DNA of 64,000 bases from Thauera sp. GDN1 (GTDB lineage: Bacteria > Pseudomonadota > Gammaproteobacteria > Burkholderiales > Rhodocyclaceae). The stretch is taken from the NCBI RefSeq assembly GCF_029223545.1, contig NZ_CP097870.1, positions 3,472,001 to 3,536,000 on the forward strand, written 5' to 3'. Position 1 is the stretch's first letter; every line of letters begins with the position of its first letter. The translations under genes were made by a program, and so were the position numbers. Under the pieces are notes generated by a model. That model was not told the origin of the DNA. It saw nothing but the letters and a program-made list of their open reading frames with translations, and searched no databases. Shown here piece by piece: positions 14,104 through 21,434 of this stretch.

Positions 14104-14586
14104 ATGGACCTGCCCGCCCACCAGCTCACCATGACCGTCCTGATGACGCCCGACACCGCGAACTTTTCGGGCAAGGTCCACGGCGGCGCCATCCTCAAGC
14201 TGCTCGACCAGGTGGCCTACGCCTGCGCCAGCCGCTACGCCGGCCACTACGTGGTCACGCTCAGCGTCGACCAGGTGATGTTCCGCCAGCCCATCCAGGT
14301 CGGCGAGCTCGTCACCTTCCTCGCCTCGGTCAACCACACCGGCAACTCGTCGATGGAAGTGGGCATCAAGGTCGTCGCCGAGGACATCCGCGCCAAGGTC
14401 GTACGCCATGTGAATAGCTGCTTCTTCACCATGATCGCGGTCGATGACGAAGGCCGCCCGACCAAGGTGCCGGCGCTGGAACCCCGCACGCCCGACGAAC
14501 GCCGGCGCTTTGCCGAAGCCGAGGTGCGCCGCGCGATGCGGCGCGAGATGGAGCGCAAGTTCGCCGAGGTGCATGGCGGGAACTGA
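14104..14586 (+). CDS. Acyl-CoA thioesterase (YciA/ACOT-type hotdog)
   Basis: A 160-residue single hotdog domain that would hydrolyse acyl-CoA thioesters. The signature NFSGKVHGGAILKLLDQVAY holds the helix and conserved catalytic acid of the YciA/ACOT group, followed by VDQVMFRQPIQVGELV. The C-terminus is a charged helix (RRRFAEAEVRRAMRREMERK). A hexamer is usual for the family. Monocistronic as far as seen. The acyl chain preference cannot be told from sequence. Confidence 0.88.
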   Translation: MDLPAHQLTMTVLMTPDTANFSGKVHGGAILKLLDQVAYACASRYAGHYVVTLSVDQVMFRQPIQVGELVTFLASVNHTGNSSMEVGIKVVAEDIRAKVVRHVNSCFFTMIAVDDEGRPTKVPALEPRTPDERRRFAEAEVRRAMRREMERKFAEVHGGN

Positions 14587-14673
14587 AGGGCTGCTGACGG
14601 GCAATGGGCGGGCTTGTCAGTCCTCAACCCACAGTGCTACCTTGGTAACACCAAAGACCTCAAGGCGCACCCC

Positions 14674-14958
14674 ATGACGACAACCTCGCTGAAGCTCCCC
14701 GACGCGCTGAGGCAGCGTGCCGCGGAAGCCGCCCAACGACAGGGCATTTCGCCGCACGCCTTCATGGTGCAGGCCATCGAGCAGGCCGCGACCCTGGCGG
14801 AAGCACGCGCAGGCTTTGTCGCCGAAGCGCTCGGCGCTCGCGAGCAAATGCTGGCCACCGGCGAAGGCTACGACGCCGCCGACGTGCATGCCTGGCTCAA
14901 GGCGCGCGCCACCGACCGACAGGCTGCAAGACCGCAGGCCAAGCCTTGGCGCGACTGA
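14674..14958 (+). CDS. Ribbon-helix-helix antitoxin (ParD/CopG-like)
   Basis: A 94-residue protein. The N-terminus TTTSLKLPDALRQRAAEAAQ is the typical beta-strand/helix start of a ribbon-helix-helix DNA-binding fold, with SPHAFMVQAIEQ as the second helix. The C-terminal half is charged and probably wraps the toxin. The ATG at 14674 was chosen over an upstream one at 14614 because the RHH fold starts here. It overlaps the following ParE-like gene by 13 bp. Likely autoregulatory, by family. Confidence 0.85.
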   Translation: MTTTSLKLPDALRQRAAEAAQRQGISPHAFMVQAIEQAATLAEARAGFVAEALGAREQMLATGEGYDAADVHAWLKARATDRQAARPQAKPWRD

Positions 14959-15239
14959 TCTATTCGGCGCGCGCGCTCGACGACCTCGAGCGCGTGACGG
15001 ACTTTCTTGTCGATACTGATCCCGCTGCCGCCGCGGTAACGGTCGACCTGATCGCGGAAGCCGTGGCGATCCTCGCCCGCCACCCCTTGATCGGCCGCCC
15101 GGCCGAGCATGGTCTCCGCGAGTTGGTCATCTCGCGCGGACGAACGGGTTACATCGCCCTCTACAGTTTCGAAACCGCGCAAGACTGCGTCCTGATCCTC
15201 GCCGTGCGCCACCAGCGCGAGACGGGTTACTGGGCGTAG
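14946..15239 (+). CDS. ParE/RelE-superfamily toxin
   Basis: A 97-residue protein opening LIYSARALDDLERVTDFL and ending in the hydrophobic strand CVLILAVRHQRE, the common ParE/RelE toxin layout; RHPLIGRPAEHGLRELVI is the typical middle. The best start is a TTG at 14946 inside the end of the antitoxin gene, so its translation is probably coupled and weak. By family it would inhibit gyrase (ParE) or cleave mRNA (RelE); which of these cannot be decided, though the sequence looks more ParE-like. Confidence 0.85.
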   Translation: MARLIYSARALDDLERVTDFLVDTDPAAAAVTVDLIAEAVAILARHPLIGRPAEHGLRELVISRGRTGYIALYSFETAQDCVLILAVRHQRETGYWA

Positions 15240-15545
15240 CCCGGTGACGCAATTGAACGCCACCCGGATTTCGCGGGAACGGCACGATCAAGCGTACCCA
15301 GGCAGTAGAGCGCCACTGTGTCCATGGAGGAGAGAGGAGCAGGGCATTGTGGGGAAGGAAGACAAGCCGGACACCAACACGATTCAGCTCATCCATTGAG
15401 CTCTTTTGAACCGATTGCCGGCGGCGTTAGGCTCGCGCGCGCAGTGTACCAACGACGCTCAGCTCCGCGGCACCCGCCGCCAAGAACACTGGGCCGACCT
15501 TCCCCTTGCGGAAAAGGCCGGCCCCGGGCTGCCGTCAGGCGGTAA
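15240..15545. other. Intergenic region without recognised genes
   Basis: The 306 bp between the convergent ParE-like toxin and the acyl-CoA dehydrogenase show no convincing coding frame. An imperfect hairpin lies at 15492-15523 (14-bp arms, two mismatches, loop TTGC). It could end either transcript but has no T-run. Confidence 0.5.
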
Positions 15546-16679
15546 TCAGCCCGCCAGCGCGCGCCCGATCACCAGCTTCTGGATGTCGCTCGCGCCTTCG
15601 TAGATCTGGCACACGCGCACGTCGCGGTAGATGCGCTCGACCGGGAAGTCGGTGACGTAGCCGTAGCCGCCGTGCACCTGGATCGCGTCCGAGCACACGC
15701 GCTCGGCCATCTCGGAGGCGAACAGCTTGGCCATCGAGGCCTCCTTGAGGCAGGGGCGGCCGGCGTCCTTGAGGCTGGCGGCGTGCCACACGAGCTGGCG
15801 CGCGGCTTCCAGTTGCGTCGCCATGTCGGCGAGGCGGAAGTTGACCGCCTGGTGCTCGAAGATCGGCTTGCCGAAGCTCTCGCGCTCCTGCGCGTACTTG
15901 ACCGCCGCTTCCAGCGCAGCGCGCGCCATGCCCAGGCACTGCGCGGCGATGCCGATGCGGCCGGCCTCGAGGTTGGAGAGCGCGATCTTGTAGCCTTCGC
16001 CTTCCGCACCGATCACCGAGTCGGCCGGGATGCGGCAGTTCTCGAACAGGATCTGGGTGGTGTCGGACGCCTTCTGGCCCATCTTCTCCTCGATGCGGCC
16101 GACCTGGTAGCCCGGTGCGTTCGCCGGCACCAGGAAGCAGGTGATGCCCTTCTTGCCGGCGGCCTTGTCGGTCACCGCGAACACGATGGCGACGTCGGCG
16201 TGCTTGCCGGTGGTGATGAACTGCTTGACGCCGTTCAAGACCCACTCGTTTCCGTCGCGCACGGCCGTGGTGCGGATCGCGGACGCATCCGAGCCGACGT
16301 GCGGCTCGGTCAGGCAGAAGCAGCCGAGCTTCTCGCCGCGGGCGAGCGGCTTCAGCCAGGCTTCCTTCTGCGCATCGTTGCCGAAGCGGTTGACGATTCC
16401 GCACGGCAGCGAGTTCTGCACGCTGACGATGGTCGAGGTCGCGCCGTCGCCGGCGGCGATTTCTTCCAGCGTCAGCACCAGGCTCATGTAGTCCATGCCG
16501 GCGCCGCCCCACTCCTCGGGCACCACCATGCCGAGCGCGCCGAGTTCGGCGAGCTCGTTCAGCGCCTCGCGCGGGAAGGTGTGGTTGCGGTCCCATTCGG
16601 CGGCGAAGGGGGCCAGGCGCTCCTGCGCGAAGGCGCGCATCGAGTCGCGGATGAGTTCCTGTTCCTGGGTCAGAATCAT
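15546..16679 (-). CDS. Short-chain acyl-CoA dehydrogenase
   Basis: A 377-residue FAD enzyme that introduces the alpha-beta double bond in acyl-CoA. Signatures are [12 protein letters not shown] in the middle domain and [16 protein letters not shown] at the C-terminus, with the catalytic Glu in YEGAS as in butyryl-/short-chain enzymes. AAGGAG lies 8 nt before the ATG. It is the last gene of the thioesterase, GNAT-carbonic anhydrase, thiolase series, 12 bp after the thiolase. The exact substrate (butyryl-, 2-methylbutyryl- or similar CoA) is not fixed by sequence. Confidence 0.92.
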   Translation of the reverse strand: MILTQEQELIRDSMRAFAQERLAPFAAEWDRNHTFPREALNELAELGALGMVVPEEWGGAGMDYMSLVLTLEEIAAGDGATSTIVSVQNSLPCGIVNRFGNDAQKEAWLKPLARGEKLGCFCLTEPHVGSDASAIRTTAVRDGNEWVLNGVKQFITTGKHADVAIVFAVTDKAAGKKGITCFLVPANAPGYQVGRIEEKMGQKASDTTQILFENCRIPADSVIGAEGEGYKIALSNLEAGRIGIAAQCLGMARAALEAAVKYAQERESFGKPIFEHQAVNFRLADMATQLEAARQLVWHAASLKDAGRPCLKEASMAKLFASEMAERVCSDAIQVHGGYGYVTDFPVERIYRDVRVCQIYEGASDIQKLVIGRALAG

Positions 16680-16691
16680 GTCGCTGTCTCC

Positions 16692-17900
16692 TTAGCCGCA
16701 GGCCACCGAGGCATCGACCTCGATCGCCATCGCCGTGGCTTCGCCGCCGCCGATGCACAGGCTGGCCACGCCGCGCTTGAGACCGCGCTTGCGCAGGGCG
16801 CCGATCAGCGTGACCAGGATGCGCGCGCCCGAGGCGCCGATCGGGTGGCCGAGCGCGCAGGCGCCGCCGTTCACGTTGACCTTGTCGTGCGGCAGCTTCA
16901 TCTCGTGCATCGCCGCCATGGTGACGACCGCGAAGGCCTCGTTGATCTCCCACAGATCGACGTCGTCGGTGCTCCAGCCGGCCTTGGCCAGCACCTTCTG
17001 CATCGCGCCCACCGGGGCGGTGGTGAACCAGGCCGGCTCCTGCGCATGGGTGGCGTGACCGACGATGGTCGCGACCGGCTTCAGACCGAGCTTGTCGGCG
17101 GTGGACTTGCGCATCAGCACCAGCGCGGCGGCGCCGTCCGAGATCGAGCTCGAGTTGGCCGGCGTGACGGTGCCGTCCTTCCTGAACGCCGGCTTGAGAC
17201 CGGGGATCTTGTCGATCTGCGCCTTCAGCGGCTGCTCGTCCTTGTCGACCACGACCTCGCCCTTGCGGCCCGACACGGTCACCGGGGTCACTTCCCAGGT
17301 GAAGTCGCCGTTGTTGATCGCGGCCTGGGCGCGGGTGGTCGAGGCGATCGCGAACTCGTCCTGCGCGCTGCGGGTGAAGTTGAAATGCCCGGCGCAGTCC
17401 TCGGCGAAGGTGCCCATCAGGCGGCCCTTGTTCTCCTTCGAGTAGCTGTCTTCCAGGCCGTCGAGGAACATGTGGTCGAACATCTGGCCATGGCCGAGGC
17501 GATAGCCCGAGCGCGCCTTGGGCAGCAGGTAGGGGGCGTTGGACATGGACTCCATGCCGCCGGCGACCATCACCTCGTTGGTGCCGGCCAGGATCAGGTC
17601 GTGGGCCAGCATGGTGGCCTTCATGCCCGAGCCGCACACCTTGTTGATCGTGGTGCAGCCGGCCGACAGCGGCAGGCCGGCGCCGAGCGCGGCCTGGCGG
17701 GCGGGCGCCTGGCCGACGCCGGCGGGCAGCACGCAGCCCATGATCACCTCTTCGACCTGCTCGGGCTTCAGGCGCGCGCGCTCGACCGCCGACTTGATGG
17801 CGATGGCGCCGAGCTGCGGCGTGGTGAGGCTGGCGAGGTCGCCCTGGAAACCGCCCAGCGGGGTGCGGGCGACGGATACGATGACGACGGGATCGGACAT
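16692..17900 (-). CDS. Acetyl-CoA C-acyltransferase (thiolase)
   Basis: A 402-residue thiolase. The acylated Cys is about residue 89 in NKVCGSGMK; the proton-shuttling His and Cys lie in CALGHPIGASG and SLCIGGGEA. It either cleaves 3-ketoacyl-CoA or condenses two acetyl-CoA. Its neighbours (acyl-CoA dehydrogenase, thioesterase, LiuR-like regulator) suggest a degradative role in branched-chain or short-chain acid use. With phaC 3.5 kb away, supply of acetoacetyl-CoA for PHB is also possible. No phaB is present in the window. Confidence 0.92.
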   Translation of the reverse strand: MSDPVVIVSVARTPLGGFQGDLASLTTPQLGAIAIKSAVERARLKPEQVEEVIMGCVLPAGVGQAPARQAALGAGLPLSAGCTTINKVCGSGMKATMLAHDLILAGTNEVMVAGGMESMSNAPYLLPKARSGYRLGHGQMFDHMFLDGLEDSYSKENKGRLMGTFAEDCAGHFNFTRSAQDEFAIASTTRAQAAINNGDFTWEVTPVTVSGRKGEVVVDKDEQPLKAQIDKIPGLKPAFRKDGTVTPANSSSISDGAAALVLMRKSTADKLGLKPVATIVGHATHAQEPAWFTTAPVGAMQKVLAKAGWSTDDVDLWEINEAFAVVTMAAMHEMKLPHDKVNVNGGACALGHPIGASGARILVTLIGALRKRGLKRGVASLCIGGGEATAMAIEVDASVACG

Positions 17901-17957
17901 GCGATTCTCCTGATGAATGTCGTTGACTGTGTCTTGCTTGATGATGACTCGCCGCGC

Positions 17958-19100
17958 TCAGCTGCCGAGCGCTTCGAGCGCCGCGGCGTAGCGCGGCATG
18001 AGATCGTCGGGGCGGCTGACGTTGATGCCGAGGTCGCGGATCAGGCCGTTCTTGAGGCCGTAGATCCAGCCATGCACGGTGAGCGCCTGGCCGCGCCGCC
18101 AGGCGTCCTGCACGACCACGGTCTGCGCCACGTTGGCCACCTGCTCGATGACGTTGAGCTCGCACAGGCGGTCGTGGCGCAGTTCCGCCGGCAGCGCGTC
18201 GACCGCCTGCAGGTGGCGCACATGCACGTCCTGCACGTGGCGCAGCCACAGGTCGACCAGGCCGACGCGGGCGCGTTCGAGCGCCGCCTTGACGCCGCCG
18301 CAGCCGTAGTGGCCGACGACCATGATGTGCTTGACCTCGAGCACATCGACCGCGTACTGGATCACCGCCAGCGCGTTGAGGTCGGTATGAACGATGACGT
18401 TGGCCACGTTGCGATGCACGAAGACCTCGCCCGGCAGCAGGCCGACGATCTGGTTGGCGGGCACGCGCGAATCGGAGCAGCCGATCCACAGGTATTCCGG
18501 GCTCTGCAGGTGCGACAGCTTCTCGAAGAAGCCGGGGTCGATCTGCTGCATCTGCCGCGACCATGCCTGGTTGTAGTCGAAGAGGTGGAACAGGTTCTCG
18601 TTGTTGACCGCGTCCTCGGACCAGTTCTCGAGGTCCAGAGTCAGGAAGATCGTGCCTTCGACCGGCGTCGGGTAGTACGCGGGTGCCTCGGTGAAACCGA
18701 GCTCGCGGTACAGCTTCACCGCGATCCGCATCGCCGGCACGGTATCGAGCAGGATGCGGCGGTAGCCGAGCCGATGTGCGGACTTGATCGCCGCGAGCGC
18801 GAGCTTGCGCCCGATGCCCTGGCCGCGCGTGGCCGGATCGACGTAGAGCCGCTTCATCTCGCACACGCCTTCGGAGAAGCGGCGGATGCCGACGCAGCCC
18901 GCCGGCTGGCCGCCGAGGGTGGCGTAGAACAGCCGGCCGTCGGCCTCGCCGTAGGCGCCGGGCAGGTTGGCGACCTCGTCGGCGAAGCCCTGGTAGCTCA
19001 GGTCCACCCCGAGCCAGGCCGCGTAATTGCGGAAGAACTGGCGCACCTGCTCCAGTTCGGCGGTGTCGGAAGCGGTCAGCGCGCGCAGTTCGATCGTCAT
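17958..19100 (-). CDS. GNAT acetyltransferase / beta-carbonic anhydrase fusion
   Basis: One uninterrupted 380-residue frame joins two enzymes. Residues 1-155 are a GNAT domain with the acetyl-CoA loop RGQGIG (about 92-97) and the ILLDTVPAMRIAVKLYRELGF end. Residues 165-380 are a Can-type beta-carbonic anhydrase: zinc ligands in CSDSR (Cys about 208) and HYGCGG (His about 264, Cys about 267), plus FVHRNVANVIVHTD. The linker DLENWSEDAVNNEN is short. Carbonic anhydrase interconverts CO2 and bicarbonate, which biotin carboxylases need. The GNAT substrate is unknown. No frameshift is needed to produce the fusion. Confidence 0.93.
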   Translation of the reverse strand: MTIELRALTASDTAELEQVRQFFRNYAAWLGVDLSYQGFADEVANLPGAYGEADGRLFYATLGGQPAGCVGIRRFSEGVCEMKRLYVDPATRGQGIGRKLALAAIKSAHRLGYRRILLDTVPAMRIAVKLYRELGFTEAPAYYPTPVEGTIFLTLDLENWSEDAVNNENLFHLFDYNQAWSRQMQQIDPGFFEKLSHLQSPEYLWIGCSDSRVPANQIVGLLPGEVFVHRNVANVIVHTDLNALAVIQYAVDVLEVKHIMVVGHYGCGGVKAALERARVGLVDLWLRHVQDVHVRHLQAVDALPAELRHDRLCELNVIEQVANVAQTVVVQDAWRRGQALTVHGWIYGLKNGLIRDLGINVSRPDDLMPRYAAALEALGS

Positions 19101-19182
19101 CGGGCAGGCCTCATCGGGGAGTCGGTTGGAGGGAATGGTCGAGCGGGCGCATCGGCGCGGAGCCGGGCCGCATCACCGCGCC

Positions 19183-19650
19183 TCAGCCCTCGCGCTCCTT
19201 CTTGCCGTGCATGGCCATGATCGTCTGCTGCATGATGGCACACAGGGTCCATTGCTCGTCGCGGATCGCATAGACGTCGGCGCGGGTCACGATCAGCGTG
19301 CGCCCCGGGCGCACCACCTCGCCGCGCGCCACCAGGCGCTGGCCGTCGGCGGGCGCGACCAGGTTCATCTTGTACTCGACCGTCAGCACGCTGGCGTCGG
19401 CCGGGGTCAGGGTGTTGGCCGCATAACCCGCCGCCGAGTCGGCGATCATGCCCACCACGCCGCCGTGAATGAAGCCGTGCTGCTGGGTGATCTCGGGCTT
19501 GTGCGGCAGGTGGATCTCGACGTAGCCGGGCTCGACCACCGCCATCTCGGCACCGATCAGGCCCATCGCCTGCTGCAGGCCGAAGCTCGTGCGCACACGC
19601 TCGGCGTAGCCCGGGTCACGGGGCTGGAACTGCGGCATCTCGGGTCGCAT
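19183..19650 (-). CDS. PaaI-family hotdog thioesterase
   Basis: A 155-residue hotdog thioesterase with the PaaI signature QQHGFIHGGVVGMIADSAAG (HGG plus catalytic Asp). Hydrolyses acyl-CoA, by family. The start at 19650 is preferred over the ATG at 19671 because AGGAG lies 8 nt upstream of it. It is the first gene after the LiuR-type palindrome and probably leads the operon that continues into the GNAT-carbonic anhydrase, thiolase and dehydrogenase genes. Confidence 0.9.
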   Translation of the reverse strand: MRPEMPQFQPRDPGYAERVRTSFGLQQAMGLIGAEMAVVEPGYVEIHLPHKPEITQQHGFIHGGVVGMIADSAAGYAANTLTPADASVLTVEYKMNLVAPADGQRLVARGEVVRPGRTLIVTRADVYAIRDEQWTLCAIMQQTIMAMHGKKEREG

Positions 19651-19690
19651 GCGGGGGTCTCCTGAGGGCATCCGGTTGCTTGTTTTAACG

Positions 19691-19706
19691 TTTACGTCAA
19701 CGTAAA
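19691..19706. promoter_or_regulatory. LiuR-type operator palindrome
   Basis: The perfect palindrome TTTACGTCAACGTAAA lies 41 bp upstream of the thioesterase start and 31 bp beyond the stop of the MerR/LiuR-like gene. Palindromes built on ACGT half-sites are the kind of site described for the LiuR regulon. An extra TTAACGTTTACGT half-site adjoins it. It would place the acyl-CoA operon under the adjacent regulator. Confidence 0.75.
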
Positions 19707-19736
19707 CTCAGCGCTGAAAAAACGCAAGCACCGGCC

Positions 19737-20180
19737 TCAGCCGACGCTCGCGCGATCGATGCGACGGACCAGCTCCGCGCGCGCCGCCGCGGCCCCTTCG
19801 GCGTTGTCGCCGAGCAGGGCCTCGCACTGGCACTCGAGCATGTCGATCTCCTCGAGCACGGCCTCGATGTCGCGGCGCTGCTGTTCCATGGCCGCGCGGC
19901 GCACGGCCAGCACCTTGAGAAAGCGCTGCAGCTGGGGCGCGGAGTTGCGCACGCCGCCGTACATGTCGAGCAGCTCGCGGATCTCGGCCAGCGACAGGCC
20001 GAGGCGCTTGCCGCGCAGGGTCAGCTTCAGGCGGGTACGATCGGCCTTGGTATAGACGCGGGCGCGCCCGGCGCGGGCCGGGGTCAGCAACCCCTGGTCC
20101 TCGTAGAAGCGAATCGCGCGCGGGGTGATGTCGAATTCGCGGGCGAGTTCGGTGATGGTGTAGGTTTGCTCGTCGGCCAT
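19737..20180 (-). CDS. liuR: MerR-family regulator, LiuR-like
   Basis: A 147-residue MerR protein. The N-terminal winged helix reads YTITELAREFDITPRAIRFYE, followed by LKLTLRGKRLGLSLAEIRELLD, which is close to LiuR proteins that regulate leucine and branched-chain acid use in proteobacteria. The C-terminal coiled coil (about 85-125) gives the dimer; a CQC pair near 118-120 is present but no canonical metal-binding loop. It is divergent from the metallo-hydrolase/phaC genes and upstream of the palindrome at 19691. The ligand is probably an acyl-CoA, by family inference. Confidence 0.85.
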   Translation of the reverse strand: MADEQTYTITELAREFDITPRAIRFYEDQGLLTPARAGRARVYTKADRTRLKLTLRGKRLGLSLAEIRELLDMYGGVRNSAPQLQRFLKVLAVRRAAMEQQRRDIEAVLEEIDMLECQCEALLGDNAEGAAAARAELVRRIDRASVG

Positions 20181-20355
20181 GCTCGGTCACGGCGACCGCC
20201 GCCCGCGTCTGCAGGGGCGACCGCAATTTATTGATTTATTTGCTGATAACAGAAAAGTCGAACGAAGTTTAAGCAGATTCCCGGGATTTGGGCAATGCGC
20301 ACGCGATCCGGCGCGCTCCGCCACCCGGCCACGACGACACAGGACACAGAGAGAC

Positions 20356-21399
20356 ATGCACACGAACCAGGCCAGCGCGCCGACCGAACCCCACTACCCC
20401 TTCGACGCCCTGCCGGAAGCCGGCACCAGCCTCGAGGTCGCGCCCGGCGTGCGCTGGGTGCGCATGCGCCTGCCGTTCGCGCTCGACCACATCAACCTGT
20501 GGCTGCTCGACGACGGCGAGCGCGTGGTCGCCGTCGACTGCGGCTACGCCTCGGCCGAGACCCAGGCCGCCTGGGACGCGGTACTCGCCGCCGACGGCCG
20601 GCCGCTCGAGCGCGTCATCGTCACCCATCACCACCCCGACCACATCGGGCTGGCCACCTGGCTGGCGGCGCGCGACGGCGCCAGCATCCACATGACCCAG
20701 GGCGAATTCCTCGCCGCGCAGGCGGTGTGGCACCAGCTTCCGGGCTACTCGATCGTGGACATGCTCGACCAGTTCCACCGCCACGGCCTGCACGACGAGC
20801 GCCACGAGGCGCTGGCCACCCGCGGCAACGCCTATCGGCGCGGCGCGCCGGAGATTCCCGGCCGCTACCACCGCCTGTTCGACGGCGACGAGCTGCGCAT
20901 CGGCGCCCACACCTGGCGCATCGTGGTCGGCTTCGGCCATGCGCCCGAGCATGCCAGCCTGTACTGCGCCGAGCTCGGCGTGCTGATCTCGGGCGACATG
21001 CTGCTGCCGCGCATCTCCACCAATGTCAGCGTGTATGCCGCCACCCCCTACGACGACCCGCTGGGCTGGTTTCTGCGCTCACTGCGGGAATTGTGCAACA
21101 TCCCCGACGACACGCTCGTGCTACCATCTCACGGCAAACCTTTCAAGGGTATTCGATCAAGAGTGGATCAACTCGTCGCGCATCACCGCGAGCGCTGCGA
21201 GGTGCTGCTGGCAGCCTGCGACACGCCACGCACGGCTGCAGAGTTGCTGCCGACGCTGTTCCCTCGCCCGCTCGATACCCATCAGGTCATGTTCGCCATG
21301 GGGGAGGCCATCGCCCACCTCAACCACCTCGAGAGCCAGGGAATGCTCGCGAGGCAGGTCGATGCGGACGGCCTGATCCGTTTCACCCCTTGCCGCTAA
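20356..21399 (+). CDS. MBL-fold metallo-hydrolase upstream of phaC
   Basis: A 347-residue metallo-beta-lactamase-fold protein with VTHHHPDHIGLATWL (HxHxDH zinc motif), the FGHAPEHASLY His, LISGDMLLPRIS Asp and a late LPSHGKPF His. The C-terminal about 90 residues form a winged-helix-like domain (TAAELLPTLFPRPLDTHQVMFA...) as in the LACTB2/glyoxalase-like group. It ends 35 bp before phaC and is probably co-transcribed. A role in acyl-thioester or hydroxyacyl metabolism is possible but not shown. Confidence 0.88.
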   Translation: MHTNQASAPTEPHYPFDALPEAGTSLEVAPGVRWVRMRLPFALDHINLWLLDDGERVVAVDCGYASAETQAAWDAVLAADGRPLERVIVTHHHPDHIGLATWLAARDGASIHMTQGEFLAAQAVWHQLPGYSIVDMLDQFHRHGLHDERHEALATRGNAYRRGAPEIPGRYHRLFDGDELRIGAHTWRIVVGFGHAPEHASLYCAELGVLISGDMLLPRISTNVSVYAATPYDDPLGWFLRSLRELCNIPDDTLVLPSHGKPFKGIRSRVDQLVAHHRERCEVLLAACDTPRTAAELLPTLFPRPLDTHQVMFAMGEAIAHLNHLESQGMLARQVDADGLIRFTPCR

Positions 21400-21434
21400 G
21401 CACGCCCCGATCAAACAACAGGAGCCCAACCCAG

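Noticed and set aside
15492-15523. Rho-independent terminator in the toxin/dehydrogenase gap
   Set aside because: Imperfect stem and no T-run on either strand, so it is only noted as a hairpin.
15672-19220. An 1,182-codon open frame on the plus strand
   Set aside because: Antisense shadow of the dehydrogenase, thiolase and GNAT-carbonic anhydrase genes; no recognisable domain and no RBS.
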